Source: Desulfovibrio sp. UBA6121
GTDB lineage: Bacteria > Desulfobacterota > Desulfovibrionia > Desulfovibrionales > Desulfovibrionaceae
Reading direction: 5' to 3'
Assembly (NCBI GenBank): GCA_002422505.1
Contig: DIVX01000094.1
Coordinates: 1-27,879, forward strand
DNA length: 27,879 bases
Of the stretch, positions 1 through 8,843 are shown in pieces. The stretch's first letter is position 1; every line of letters begins with the position of its first letter. The translations under genes and the position numbers were made by a program. The notes beneath the pieces are model-generated. The model worked only from the letters and a program-made list of their open reading frames with translations, was not told where the DNA came from and searched no databases.

Positions 1-1875
1 GGCTGTAACAAGCTATTTGCGCACGATGCGGGATTTGCCGATCCAAAAGACGTCATTGGCAAGGATGAATACGAAATGGGGTGGTGTGATCAGGCGGAAT
101 TGTATCGCAACGATGACCTCCAGGTGATCGAGAGCGGTTGCTCCAAGCTTCTCATTGAAGAACCTCAGACAACCCCCGAAGGAAAAACCATCACGCTTCT
201 TACGAGCAAGATACCGTTGCGCAGCTCTGAGGGGGAGATCTCCGGCGTACTCGGAACGTACATTGATATTACCGATCGCAAGCAGGCGGAAGAAGCATTA
301 GTCGAGCGCATGAAGGAGCTTAAGTGTCTATATGAAATTTCCAGAATCAACGATAAACCGTGGAGTAATTTGCATGAATTATATAAAGAGGTAGCAGATA
401 TACTGCCAGCGGGTTGCCAGTATCCGGAGATTACCTGTGCCAGAATTACCGTTAGAGATAACGAATTCAAAACAAATAACTACAGAGAAAGTGATTTCAA
501 ACTACTTTCAAATATTAAAGTGTCCGGCAAAAAGATAGGGATAGTAGAGGTGTGTTACTTGGAAGAAAAGCCGGAGCGTGATGAAGGTCCATTCCTAAAA
601 GAAGAACAGTCGTTGATCAATGCCATTGCTGAGCGTATAGGATATATCACCCAGAGCAAGGAGGCGGAGGAAGAAAAGGCCCTACTCGAAAAACAATACC
701 TCCAGACCCAGAAGGAGCTGGCTGCCAAGGCGGAAATGGCAAGCAAGGCCAAGAGTGAGTTCCTGGCCAACATGAGCCACGAGATACGGACCCCGCTCAA
801 CGGCCTTATGGGCATGCTGCAACTCATGCAGCTTTCCGAACTCAACGCCGAGCAGCGGAGATACGCCGAAATGGCGATCCGCTCCGGCACGCGGCTCACG
901 CGTCTTTTGAGCGACATTCTGGATCTTTCGCGCATCGAGGCCGGGCACATGCCCTTGAATCTTCGCCCCTTCTGCCTGGCGGAAAGCCTCAAGGCCCTCA
1001 CTGACAGCTTCGGTTCGCTCTGCCTGGAGAAGCGGCTGCCTCTTCATATCACCCTCGGCGCCGACGTGCCTGCATGGGTTCGCGGCGACGAGGTCCGCAT
1101 CCGCCAGATCCTGTTCAACCTGGTGGGCAACGCCATGAAGTTCACCGACATCGGCGAGGTCGCCGTGGAGGTCTGGCCCTTGCCCGCCGTTTCCGCAACC
1201 AGGGCGAGGCTGCTGTTCATCGTCCGCGACACTGGCTCAGGCATTCCAGACAGCAAAATCTCCAGCGTATGCGAACCCTTTGTCCAGGTGGCGGAGAACT
1301 ATACCCGCCAGCAGCAGGGGGCCGGTCTCGGCCTGGCCATCTCCATGCAGCTGGTGGAGGCCATGGGCGGCACCATCACCATCGAGAGCGCGGAAGACGC
1401 CGGAACCAGCATATACGTCATGCTCCCCCTCGGCCTGGCCCAACCCCAACCGGACCAGGAGCCGGAAGCTCCGGCCCAGGTTGCAAGCCCAGGAAAATCC
1501 TTGCGCATTTTGCTGGTGGAAGACGACGAGATCAGCCAGATGAGCGAAGAGACAATGCTGCGCAAGTTGGGGCACAAGGTCCACACGGCCAATCATGGCG
1601 GCGAGGCGCTGGCCTCGCTGCGTTGCGGCGTGTACGACTGCGTGCTGATGGATGTGCAGATGAACGTAATGGATGGACTGGAGGCCACCAGAAGGATAAG
1701 GACCGACAGCTCGCAGTTGTTTGATGCGCATATTCCCATCATCGCCATGACCGCTTACGCCATGACGGGAGACCGGGAGCGATTCATCCTGGCGGGCATG
1801 AACGACCATCTGCCAAAGCCCTTCGGCATACAGGAGCTTGCGGAGGTGCTCGGCAGAAACGCGGCTTGCGCCTAA
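1..1875 (+). CDS. Hybrid sensor histidine kinase, 5'-truncated by the window (PAS, GAF-like, HisKA, HATPase, receiver)
   Basis: The frame is open from base 1, and the residues before the first internal Met (base 76) continue a PAS domain, so the true start lies outside the window. Order in the visible 624 residues: PAS/PAC to about 95 (ending GTYIDITDRKQAEE), a GAF-like segment at about 100-215, then HisKA with SHEIRTPLNG (phospho-acceptor His260). The HATPase has an N-box ILFNLVGNAMKF and the G-boxes DTGSGIP and GAGLGLAIS. A C-terminal receiver has the acidic pair in LLVEDDE, phospho-acceptor Asp551 (LMDVQM) and Lys in PKPFG. No membrane segment is visible, though one could lie upstream. The protein should autophosphorylate and pass phosphate to its own receiver; no output domain is present. 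It converges on the next gene with 33 bases between the stops. Bases 300-650 are clearly more AT-rich than the kinase core. Confidence 0.93.
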   Translation, partial: GCNKLFAHDAGFADPKDVIGKDEYEMGWCDQAELYRNDDLQVIESGCSKLLIEEPQTTPEGKTITLLTSKIPLRSSEGEISGVLGTYIDITDRKQAEEALVERMKELKCLYEISRINDKPWSNLHELYKEVADILPAGCQYPEITCARITVRDNEFKTNNYRESDFKLLSNIKVSGKKIGIVEVCYLEEKPERDEGPFLKEEQSLINAIAERIGYITQSKEAEEEKALLEKQYLQTQKELAAKAEMASKAKSEFLANMSHEIRTPLNGLMGMLQLMQLSELNAEQRRYAEMAIRSGTRLTRLLSDILDLSRIEAGHMPLNLRPFCLAESLKALTDSFGSLCLEKRLPLHITLGADVPAWVRGDEVRIRQILFNLVGNAMKFTDIGEVAVEVWPLPAVSATRARLLFIVRDTGSGIPDSKISSVCEPFVQVAENYTRQQQGAGLGLAISMQLVEAMGGTITIESAEDAGTSIYVMLPLGLAQPQPDQEPEAPAQVASPGKSLRILLVEDDEISQMSEETMLRKLGHKVHTANHGGEALASLRCGVYDCVLMDVQMNVMDGLEATRRIRTDSSQLFDAHIPIIAMTAYAMTGDRERFILAGMNDHLPKPFGIQELAEVLGRNAACA

Positions 1876-1908
1876 ACCTGCCCCGCGCAGGCAGGCGCAG
1901 GATGGGGC

Positions 1909-4900
1909 TCACTCGGAATCTTCCTTGCCGCCTGCACGGCTCAGCATCAGCGCATGGTATACTTCAGCGATGAACGTTTCCGGCTTGAACTCCGTCTTCT
2001 CCATCACCCTTGCCACCAAACCGTTGAGTTTGGCCCGGTCCGCACTGGTCAAGCGCTTGGCCGTAAGCGCCAGGATGGGAATGGCCGCCGTGTCCGCCCG
2101 GCCCTTGAGGGCCTGCACCACATCAAAACCCGAAACCTCAGGCATCATCAGGTCAAGCAGAATCAGGTCGAACAGCTCTCGCCGGGCGATGTCGATGGCC
2201 TCCCTGCCGCCATAGGCCCGCTCCACGGTGAAGCCCCGGCCCTGCAACAGGGTGGAGAGAATCTCCAGCGCCTTTGGGTCGTCATCGACAACCAGAACCT
2301 TGGGAGTCTGCTTGCCGCCGCCCTGCAGACCGAGCGCCAGCAAGGCCCGCCCGATGCCCTCGGGCGTAAGGGGCTTGGCCAGCAGCAGGGTGGCGCCAAG
2401 CTCCATGACCAGATGCTCATCGGCCGCGTCGGACAAACAGACCACGGGGATGTGCGCCAAGGCGGGAATGGCCTTGAAGCGCGCCACGAACGCCGTCACG
2501 GCGGCCCTCGGGGACTGCGCATCCAGGAACACGACATGGGGGCTGAATTCGCTGGCGAAGTCCGCCGCTCCTTCAAGGCTGCCCGCGCGGACGGCCTCCA
2601 ACCCCTCGGTCGCGAGCATCTGCAGCAGGGGCTCCGCGCTTTCGGCAAAGGCTCCGGCCACCAGCGCCCGGAACCTGCCCTCCTTCACTTGCCGCCTGGG
2701 GTTTGCCTGCGCAGGCTGGCCGTGCAGGGTCTGTTCCAGGCCGTAGGGCAGCCATACGATGAAGCTGCTGCCCTTGCCTTCCTCGCTTTGCACGCCCACG
2801 CCGCCGCCGTGCAGCTCCGCCAGCTTGCGCACCATGGCCAGGCCCAGCCCGGTTCCCTCGTGGGTGCGCGAGATGCCGCTCTCCAACTGGCTGAAGGGCT
2901 GGAAGAGCCTTGGCAGGCCCTCCACCGGAATGCCGATGCCGGTGTCCGTCACCTCTATCTCAAGGAATTCCTGGCCTTGCTGCTGCGGCAGCGGGGTGCG
3001 CATGCCGTTTGGCAGGGGGCGGGCGGCCTGTTCTGCGCCCACTCGCTGGGCAAGCAAGCGCACCGCGCCGCCCTCCGGGGTGAACTTCACGGCGTTGGAG
3101 AGCAGGTTGAAGAGTATCTGCTTAACCTTCCGGGCGTCGGCCTGCAGCAGGCCCAGGCCCAGGGCGGGCTCGCAGCGCAGGTCAACGCTGTGCGCCCCCG
3201 CCTTCTCCATGACGATGGACAGGCTGTCGCACAGAACCGTGCTGATCTCCAAGGGCTCAAGGTCCAGCTCCATGCGGCCCGCCTCCACCTTGGACAGGTC
3301 CAGAATATCGTTGATGAGCGAGAGCAAATGCCGCCCGCTTTCGAGAACCTGCTCCACGTACTGCTTCTGCCCAGGCGCAAGCTCTCCGCGCAGGCCGTCT
3401 AAAAGCACCTCGGAAAAGCCGATGATGGAGTTGAGCGGGGTGCGCAGCTCGTGGGACATGTTGGCCAAAAACTCCGACTTCAGGCGGTCGGCCTCCTCAA
3501 GCTGCCCGTTCTTGGTGTTGATCTCCTCGCCGCGTATGCGCAGCTGATCGGACAAAAGCTTCATCTCGTCAAAGAGCTTCAGGTTGTGCAGGGCGACGCC
3601 CAGCTGCCCGGCCAAACGGTCCACGAATGCGCGTTCACGCTCGGAAAGCTGGCGCGTGGCGGCCAGCACCAGCACGCCCTGGCGGCGTTCCTGGTAGACG
3701 ATGGGTGTGACCAGCAAGGCCTTGGGCTTGAGGGGGAACAGGCCGGTCTCGATGACCAGGGTGTTGCGCGGGTCCAGGTCATCGACCCAGATGCTCCGGT
3801 TCTCCTGCGCGGCCTGGCCCACCAGGCCTTCCCCCTCGGCGATGTCCTGCGCGAGACTGGCCGGAACGCCCCGCGCCGCCTCGCGGTGCAGCACGCCAGT
3901 CCACTCGTCGTACAAGTAAACGGCGGAAACGGGGAACGGGTGCTTTTCCGCCAGGGCGTCCAGGGTGCCCTGCAAAATCTCCTTGCGGTCGAAGGAGGCG
4001 TTGAAGATGTCGAGCACCTTGCCGTGGGTCAGTTCGAACTTGCCCGCCTCGGCCAGCACCTGCTCGGTTTGCCGCGCGGCGCTTATGTCGCGGGCGATGG
4101 TGGAGATGGTGACCCCGAGGGGCGAGCGATGGGCAATGACCACCTGCGATACGGGGATCTCCTGCCCGGTGGGAGAAAGAAACGCCCCGTCCCCGGTCCA
4201 GGAGCCAAGCTTGAGGGCCATGGGAATGATCTCTGCCTCAAGCTTTTCCAGCGACCAGGCCGGCTTGATTCTGGCGATGGGGAAGCTTTCCCCAGGTTTC
4301 AGGGTGTTCAGGCCCAGCTTGGCGCACCCCGCCGGGTTCAGGTAGCTCACGCGGCCGTCGAGTCCGGCGATGGTCAGGATGTCCGGCGTGGCTTCCATGA
4401 TGTCCGTGAGCGTGGCGCGCTCGGCCTCCACTCTCTGCCGGAGCTGGTATTCGCGCCGCAGACGCAGCAGGGTGAAGAGCGGAAACGCGGTGATGATGCT
4501 CAGCAGGGCGAGGAGCACAAGACGGGTGTTCCAGCTTCTGCCCGCCTCCAGCGCCTTGCGTTCCTCCAGCAGCTGGTGCTCTTCGCGGCGCATCTCGTGC
4601 AGCAGCTTGTCGAGCTTGTCGCCGACTACTGTGCCGTCGCTCACGACCCCCAGCAAATCCGCCATCTTCCCGCGCCGGTAGATGTCCTCAATCCCCCGCG
4701 AGGCCGCCATTCTGCTGTCGAGCGACTGCTGAACCTCCTGCAGGCGTTCTTGCTGCTTCGGATTGTCCGCAGTGGACTGCTGAAGCCTTACGAGAATCCG
4801 CTGCCATTGCTCCCAAACCTCGTCGCGGTGCAGCAGTTGCTTCCTGTCGCCGGTGAGGAGATAGCCTTGCAGATTCGCCATGATCTGATCCTGGGCCCGT

Positions 4901-5067
4901 TGTCCTGCCTCAATGTCGGACAGCACCTTGTAGGTATGTTCGACCCAGCCCGAAGCCTCATCGGCCCGGACTGAAGAACGCCAGGCAAGGGTTCCCAGTC
5001 CAATGGCCACCAGCAGCACCAGGCAGGCGCTGAGCACAATTTTGCGTTCCAAACTCCACATGTTCAT
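1909..5067 (-). CDS. Membrane hybrid histidine kinase (CHASE3-like sensor, PAS, GAF, HisKA, HATPase, two receivers)
   Basis: Protein of 1052 residues. A first membrane helix lies at about 9-28 and a second at about 182-202. They flank a helical extracytoplasmic domain of CHASE3 type. Then come PAS (about 215-335), GAF (about 350-505), a short coiled coil, HisKA with SHELRTPLNS (His539) and HATPase (N-box ILFNLLSNAVKF, DTGIGIP, GTGLGLAMV). The first receiver-like domain keeps an Asp (Asp849, VFLDAQS) and a Lys, but has LVAGAF where the acidic pair should be, so it is probably not a normal phospho-acceptor. The second receiver is complete (VVDDDP, Asp972 in LLDLMMP, LTAKR). The start overlaps the stop of the upstream kinase gene as ATGA, which implies translational coupling. 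A Met two codons inside (5061) is an alternative start. This is the last gene of a four-gene signalling operon. Confidence 0.95.
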   Translation of the reverse strand: MNMWSLERKIVLSACLVLLVAIGLGTLAWRSSVRADEASGWVEHTYKVLSDIEAGQRAQDQIMANLQGYLLTGDRKQLLHRDEVWEQWQRILVRLQQSTADNPKQQERLQEVQQSLDSRMAASRGIEDIYRRGKMADLLGVVSDGTVVGDKLDKLLHEMRREEHQLLEERKALEAGRSWNTRLVLLALLSIITAFPLFTLLRLRREYQLRQRVEAERATLTDIMEATPDILTIAGLDGRVSYLNPAGCAKLGLNTLKPGESFPIARIKPAWSLEKLEAEIIPMALKLGSWTGDGAFLSPTGQEIPVSQVVIAHRSPLGVTISTIARDISAARQTEQVLAEAGKFELTHGKVLDIFNASFDRKEILQGTLDALAEKHPFPVSAVYLYDEWTGVLHREAARGVPASLAQDIAEGEGLVGQAAQENRSIWVDDLDPRNTLVIETGLFPLKPKALLVTPIVYQERRQGVLVLAATRQLSERERAFVDRLAGQLGVALHNLKLFDEMKLLSDQLRIRGEEINTKNGQLEEADRLKSEFLANMSHELRTPLNSIIGFSEVLLDGLRGELAPGQKQYVEQVLESGRHLLSLINDILDLSKVEAGRMELDLEPLEISTVLCDSLSIVMEKAGAHSVDLRCEPALGLGLLQADARKVKQILFNLLSNAVKFTPEGGAVRLLAQRVGAEQAARPLPNGMRTPLPQQQGQEFLEIEVTDTGIGIPVEGLPRLFQPFSQLESGISRTHEGTGLGLAMVRKLAELHGGGVGVQSEEGKGSSFIVWLPYGLEQTLHGQPAQANPRRQVKEGRFRALVAGAFAESAEPLLQMLATEGLEAVRAGSLEGAADFASEFSPHVVFLDAQSPRAAVTAFVARFKAIPALAHIPVVCLSDAADEHLVMELGATLLLAKPLTPEGIGRALLALGLQGGGKQTPKVLVVDDDPKALEILSTLLQGRGFTVERAYGGREAIDIARRELFDLILLDLMMPEVSGFDVVQALKGRADTAAIPILALTAKRLTSADRAKLNGLVARVMEKTEFKPETFIAEVYHALMLSRAGGKEDSE

Positions 5068-6326
5068 GCTCCTGGGGCTGGGGCCGGGTACGGGGTGGTG
5101 GCGTCATCTTCTCCAGCGGATACTGGGCGCACAGGCAGACGGAACTCCAAACGACTGCCAAGGCCGGACGTGCTCGCCAGCACCACGTCGCCGCCTTGCA
5201 GGCGCGCCAGCCTGCGGGCCAGCGCCAGGCCCAGGGCGGCGCCCTGCGGGGCCGGGGCGTGGGCGGCCTCTTGCTTGGAAAAGGGCGTGAACAGACGCGG
5301 GGCGAAGTCCGCCGGAATGCCGGGGCCGGAGTCCTCGACGCTGAGTTCCAGCATCTCTGCCCCGCTCTTCCAAACCCTGTGCCCGCTCACGCGGACCTTG
5401 CCGCCCTCCGGGGTGAATTTGACGGCATTGCCCAGCAGCACGAACAGCACCTGCCGGAACTTCGCTTGGTCCAGGGAGGTCTCAGGCTCCAGCTCCGGCC
5501 CCAGGTCCAGCTCCATGGTGATGTTGTGGCGCAGGGCTTTTTCCCGCAGCATCTCCACCGCCGCCCGCACGAGCCCGGCCGGTGAGCCCGGATCAAGGTC
5601 CAGGTTCAAATCCCCGGCGTCGAGCTTGGCCAGCTGGAGAATATCGGTAAGCAGGGCCAGCAGCCGCAGCCCGGAATCCCGGATTGTGGTCACGTACTCG
5701 TCCTGCTTCTCCGTCAGTTCGCCAAAGTAGCGGTCCTGCAGCACCTCGGAAAAGCCGATAACGGCATTCAGCGGGGTGGTCAGCTCGTGGCTCACGTTGG
5801 CCAGAAATTCGCTTTTGACCTGGCTGGCCGCCCTGGCCGCGAGAAGCTCCTCCCGCAGCTCAAGCTCCAGCCTCTTGGACCGGGAGATGTCCAGCAGATA
5901 GCCTATGATCTCTACGGGTTCGCCCTTGGCGTTGCGCACCAGGGCCATGGTGTCGAGGAACCACGAGTATTCGCCCTCGCCGGGGCGCAGCCTGTATTCC
6001 ATGGAGCACTCGCCGCGCGCTGGCAGGCTTGCCAGAGCCTGGGCGGCCAACGGCGCGTCGTCCGGGTGCAGCCCCACGCGCCAGAACGCACGCTCCGACA
6101 CCAACCTGTCCGGCTCCCAGCCGAACACGCCGCCTGTGTTTCCGCAGGCGGAAGTGAAATCATGGTCGCCACCTGGCTTGCGGGTGTAGGTGAGCACCGG
6201 CGTCAGATCATGGATGCGCTGATGCCGCTTTTCCTGCTCGCGCTCCGAGAGCACAGCGCGACCGCGCTCAGGTTGCGGGAGGGAAGGGTTCATAGGCGTG
6301 TTCAAAGGTGTCTCTGAGGCGCTCAT
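5064..6326 (-). CDS. Soluble PAS-domain histidine kinase
   Basis: Protein of 420 residues with no membrane segment or signal peptide, so cytoplasmic. A PAS/PAC fold covers about 35-150 (GYLLDISRSKRLE at its end). HisKA follows with SHELTTPLNA (His180; Thr replaces the usual Arg after HEL), then HATPase with N-box LFVLLGNAVKF, DSGPGIP and a slightly unusual G2 box GAALGLALA. There is no receiver, so phosphate presumably goes to a partner, most plausibly the receivers encoded next to it. I chose the start at 6326 because GAGGAG lies 5 bases before it; an earlier Met at 6374 lacks such a site, and a later Met at 6293 also lacks one. The gene overlaps the 3' end of the HD-GYP gene by 59 bases and couples through ATGA to the hybrid kinase downstream. 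Confidence 0.9.
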   Translation of the reverse strand: MSASETPLNTPMNPSLPQPERGRAVLSEREQEKRHQRIHDLTPVLTYTRKPGGDHDFTSACGNTGGVFGWEPDRLVSERAFWRVGLHPDDAPLAAQALASLPARGECSMEYRLRPGEGEYSWFLDTMALVRNAKGEPVEIIGYLLDISRSKRLELELREELLAARAASQVKSEFLANVSHELTTPLNAVIGFSEVLQDRYFGELTEKQDEYVTTIRDSGLRLLALLTDILQLAKLDAGDLNLDLDPGSPAGLVRAAVEMLREKALRHNITMELDLGPELEPETSLDQAKFRQVLFVLLGNAVKFTPEGGKVRVSGHRVWKSGAEMLELSVEDSGPGIPADFAPRLFTPFSKQEAAHAPAPQGAALGLALARRLARLQGGDVVLASTSGLGSRLEFRLPVRPVSAGEDDATTPYPAPAPGA

Positions 6327-7821
6327 AGGTCTCCTCGAAGGTGCTGGCGATGTGTTGGAAAGCCGCAAGAACATGGGGATCGAAATGCCCGGGCCTGGTC
6401 CTGTCGTCGCCCTGGGTCATCACGTGCATCGCCGTGACATGATCGAAGGGCAGCTTGTACACCCGCGCGTTGCGCAGGGCGTCGTACTGGTCGGCCACGG
6501 CGACGATTCTGGCCTCCAGGGGTATGGCCTCACCGGAGAGCCCCGCCGGATAGCCCGAGCCGTTCCACCGCTCGTGGTGGTTGAGCGCGATGTTGTGGGC
6601 CATTGCCAGGCGGGCGTTGTCGCCCAGAATCATGGCGCCGTATTGGGGGTGCAGCTTCATCACCTCGTACTCTTCCGGGGTCAGCATGCCCGGCTTGAGC
6701 AGGATGGCGGGGGGAATGTGGATCTTGCCCACGTCGTGGGTCAGGGCCTGCACCCGGATGGAGCGGATGAACTTGCCCGGCAGGCCCAGCTCCCTGGCCA
6801 ACAGCGCGCTGTATTCGCCCACGCGGTGGATGTGGTTGCCGGTGTCCTCGTCGTTGACCTCCGAGGCGCGGGCCAGGGCTTGCAGGCTGTAGTCAAAGGC
6901 GCCGGAGACCTCGTTCATCTGCACGTAGATTGTTTTGAGCAGCAGCGTGTGCGTAACAATGGCGTTGATCACGTCGGCGTCGTAGCGGGTTATGGAACGC
7001 TGGTAGTTAAGAACCAGCAGGCACAGGTCGTCGCTCAAGAAGCAGAGCATGTTGTGCACCAGTATCTGGCTTTCCTTGAGCTTCGTCACCACGCGCCTTA
7101 TTTCTTCGCCCTCCAGCTCCGGCCCGGAAAAGGAGACCACCCGCGCCGACTTGCCCTCCGGCAGGGTCAGGAAGGCTTCGAGGTTGAGCTTCAGCATGGC
7201 CCGTTGCAGCTTGCTCGTGCCGTGCGCATAGCTGTACCAGCGCCAGGCCTTGCCGCCGATGTTGAGCCCCGCCAACACCTGGGTGGGCTTGTCCGGGGTC
7301 ACCGCGTGGCCGATGGTGAGCTCCACCACCTTGTCCAAGGCCCGCAGCAGGTCGAACTTGAGGGGGTCGTAGGTTCTGGCGATGGCCCGGCCAAAGGTGG
7401 TGATCTGGCTGATGTTGGCATAAGCGCCCTTGAGGCGGTCGCCCAAATCCTTCACCTTGAGCAGCATGTTGACCCGTGCGAGGATCTCGACCTTGTCGAA
7501 GGGCTTGGACAAGAAGTCGTCCGCCCCGGCCTCGATGCTCTTGATGCGGTCGGCCTTGGCCATGAGCGCGGTGACCATGATGATCGGGATGCTCTGGGTC
7601 GCAGGGTCCTCCTTGAGGGCCCGGCACACGGCGTAGCCATCCATGCCCGGCAGCAGAACATCCAAAAGGATCAGGCTCGGCTGGTATTCCAGGGCAGCGG
7701 CCAGCGCCCTGGGGCCGTCCGCCGCCTCCACCACCTCGAAACCACGCGGCACAAGCACGGCCCGCAACAGGTCGCGGTTGTTTTTCTCGTCGTCCACGCA
7801 CAGAATGACTGCGGCGGCCAT
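6268..7821 (-). CDS. Response regulator with receiver and HD-GYP phosphodiesterase domains
   Basis: Protein of 517 residues. An N-terminal receiver (1-120) has the acidic pair in CVDDE, phospho-acceptor Asp54 (ILLDVLLPG) and Lys106 (SKPFD). A middle region of about 200 residues, which I do not recognise, may be a GAF-like sensor. The C-terminal HD-GYP domain (about 315-500) shows the expected metal-site and signature motifs: NHIHRV, THDVGK, KLHPQYG, NHHERWNGSGYP and VADQYDAL. HD-GYP proteins hydrolyse cyclic di-GMP, so phosphorylation by one of the adjacent kinases probably tunes c-di-GMP turnover in the cytoplasm. It starts 2 bases after the stop of the CheY-like gene and its end overlaps the next kinase gene. 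No GGDEF cyclase is encoded in the window. Confidence 0.95.
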   Translation of the reverse strand: MAAAVILCVDDEKNNRDLLRAVLVPRGFEVVEAADGPRALAAALEYQPSLILLDVLLPGMDGYAVCRALKEDPATQSIPIIMVTALMAKADRIKSIEAGADDFLSKPFDKVEILARVNMLLKVKDLGDRLKGAYANISQITTFGRAIARTYDPLKFDLLRALDKVVELTIGHAVTPDKPTQVLAGLNIGGKAWRWYSYAHGTSKLQRAMLKLNLEAFLTLPEGKSARVVSFSGPELEGEEIRRVVTKLKESQILVHNMLCFLSDDLCLLVLNYQRSITRYDADVINAIVTHTLLLKTIYVQMNEVSGAFDYSLQALARASEVNDEDTGNHIHRVGEYSALLARELGLPGKFIRSIRVQALTHDVGKIHIPPAILLKPGMLTPEEYEVMKLHPQYGAMILGDNARLAMAHNIALNHHERWNGSGYPAGLSGEAIPLEARIVAVADQYDALRNARVYKLPFDHVTAMHVMTQGDDRTRPGHFDPHVLAAFQHIASTFEETYERLRDTFEHAYEPFPPAT

Positions 7822-7823
7822 GG

Positions 7824-8198
7824 CTATGTCCCCCCGATGAGTTCTGCAACCAGTTGGGGCAGCCTCCGCGTGTCCAGCGGCTTGGACATGTACTCGTCAA
7901 AACCGCTGGCCAGTATCCGCTCCCGGTCGCCCTTCATGGCGAATGCGGTGAGGGCCACGGTTTTGATGTTCCTGGTGCGCGCGTCCGATTTCAGCGCCTC
8001 GCCGGCGGTGAGCCCGCTCATCACCGGCATCTGAATGTCCATGAAGATGAGCTGCGGCAGGTGTTCCCGGGCCATGTCCAGGCCCTCGCGACCGTTGACG
8101 GCCTCAAGCACCTCGTGGCCGTGGTGGTTCAGAATGTCTCTGAGCAGCATCCTGTTCTTTTCGTTGTCTTCAACGATGAGTATCTTTGCCATATCCAT
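7824..8198 (-). CDS. Single-domain CheY-like response regulator
   Basis: Protein of 124 residues that is one complete receiver domain: acidic residues in IVEDNEKN, phospho-acceptor Asp54 (IFMDIQMPVM), Thr in ALTAFAM and Lys in MSKPLD. There is no output domain, so it would act by protein contact or as a phosphotransfer intermediate, like the DivK/CheY class. The start at 8198 (MDMAKIL) is preceded by AGGAA; a Met two codons further in (8192) is an alternative. A longer upstream frame adds low-complexity residues unlike any receiver, so I left it out. It is the first gene of the operon that continues through the HD-GYP regulator and both kinases. Confidence 0.92.
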   Translation of the reverse strand: MDMAKILIVEDNEKNRMLLRDILNHHGHEVLEAVNGREGLDMAREHLPQLIFMDIQMPVMSGLTAGEALKSDARTRNIKTVALTAFAMKGDRERILASGFDEYMSKPLDTRRLPQLVAELIGGT

Positions 8199-8351
8199 CC
8201 TGTTGGTTCCTGAAAGACTCCACGCGGGCAACGCCCTTGGACGGGCGCCTGACCCGCCCGCCGGGCATGGTCCGGGTACACGACGACGCTTTGCCGCCCT
8301 GCTTCCTGACGTTGCCCCGGTGCCGGTTACGCGCAACTGAAATGATGAGTG

Positions 8352-8383
8352 CGTTGCGCGGCGGGAAGAATCGCCGCGCAACG
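8352..8383 (-). terminator. 12-bp perfect hairpin after csbD copy 1
   Basis: CGTTGCGCGGCG (8352-8363) is perfectly complementary to CGCCGCGCAACG (8372-8383) across an 8-base loop. It begins 5 bases after the CsbD stop in the direction of transcription. No T-run follows on the minus strand, so it may be a factor-dependent terminator or an mRNA-stabilising end rather than a classical intrinsic terminator. It separates the stress cluster from the signalling operon. Confidence 0.5.
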
Positions 8384-8388
8384 ACCTG

Positions 8389-8568
8389 CTACTTGCCGAC
8401 GACGGTCTTGATGTCGCCAACCTTCTGCTGCGTCTTTCCGTTCAACTGCTCCACCTTGCCCTTGATCTCCAATTCGTGGTTGCCGGTGGCCTTGCCTGCG
8501 GCCTCCTTCACCGTGCCGGAGATTTCGTGCAGCTTGCCTTCGACTTTGTCCTTGGTGCTCGACTTCAT
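8389..8568 (-). CDS. CsbD family stress protein, copy 1
   Basis: Protein of 59 residues, starting MKSSTKDKVEGKLHEISG and ending DIKTVVGK. The Lys/Glu-rich repeats of K-x-E/K-G-K type with a central NHELEIKGK are typical of the CsbD family (PF05532). These are small helical proteins induced by general stress in many bacteria; their molecular role is not established. AGGAG lies 7 bases before the ATG. It is the last gene of the GlsB-BON-DUF3309-CsbD run. A close paralogue of identical length lies at 14602-14781 and differs mainly at charged positions. Confidence 0.9.
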   Translation of the reverse strand: MKSSTKDKVEGKLHEISGTVKEAAGKATGNHELEIKGKVEQLNGKTQQKVGDIKTVVGK

Positions 8569-8611
8569 GATCTTTCTCCTGTGACGCTACAGGGTGTTCA
8601 ACGCGTGTTGG

Positions 8612-8770
8612 CTACAACCTTCCCGTAAGCAGCAGGACCACAAGAATGATGGCGATGAGGCCGAAGCCCCCGCTGGGGCCGTAGCCCCAGGTGCGGCTGT
8701 GCGGCCAGATGGGGATGACCCCAAGCAACGCCAGCACGAGAACGATGAGAATGATGGTGCCCAGCGACAT
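8612..8770 (-). CDS. DUF3309-type small membrane protein
   Basis: Protein of 52 residues: an N-terminal hydrophobic helix (LGTIILIVLVLALLGVIP), the short conserved loop WPHSRTWGYGPSGG, and a second hydrophobic helix ending LTGRL. The loop with Trp, Tyr-Gly and PSGG is the hallmark of DUF3309. I know of no assigned function for this family, but it is often found beside stress genes. The start at 8770 has GGGAGG 8 bases upstream. It sits between the two-BON lipoprotein and CsbD genes. The second cluster (14602-15639) lacks this gene. Confidence 0.8.
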   Translation of the reverse strand: MSLGTIILIVLVLALLGVIPIWPHSRTWGYGPSGGFGLIAIILVVLLLTGRL

Positions 8771-8797
8771 GGTCGAAACCTCCCTTTGCGAGAGCAG

Positions 8798-8823
8798 CCC
8801 CCCCAAACCCTCTGGCCGGGGGG
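8798..8823 (-). terminator. C/G hairpin downstream of two-BON lipoprotein gene
   Basis: Seven C (8798-8804) face six G (8818-8823) in the short gap after the BON gene. The flanking GGGAGGCCGC resembles the much better 15-bp hairpin after the second BON gene (14824-14864), so it may be a degenerate relative. There is no T-run. Confidence 0.35.
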
Positions 8824-8843
8824 AGGCCGCCGTTCGCTTCGTC

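Noticed and set aside
1876..1890. CCTGC/GCAGG mini-hairpin between the two convergent kinase genes
   Set aside because: Only 5 pairs and no T-run; too weak to call a terminator.
3451..4974. A 507-codon open frame on + opposite the large hybrid kinase
   Set aside because: Antisense shadow of a gene with well-defined kinase domains; no domain or ribosome-site support.
6298..8034. A 578-codon open frame on + opposite the HD-GYP and receiver genes
   Set aside because: Low-complexity antisense shadow; HD-GYP and receiver motifs on - are intact.
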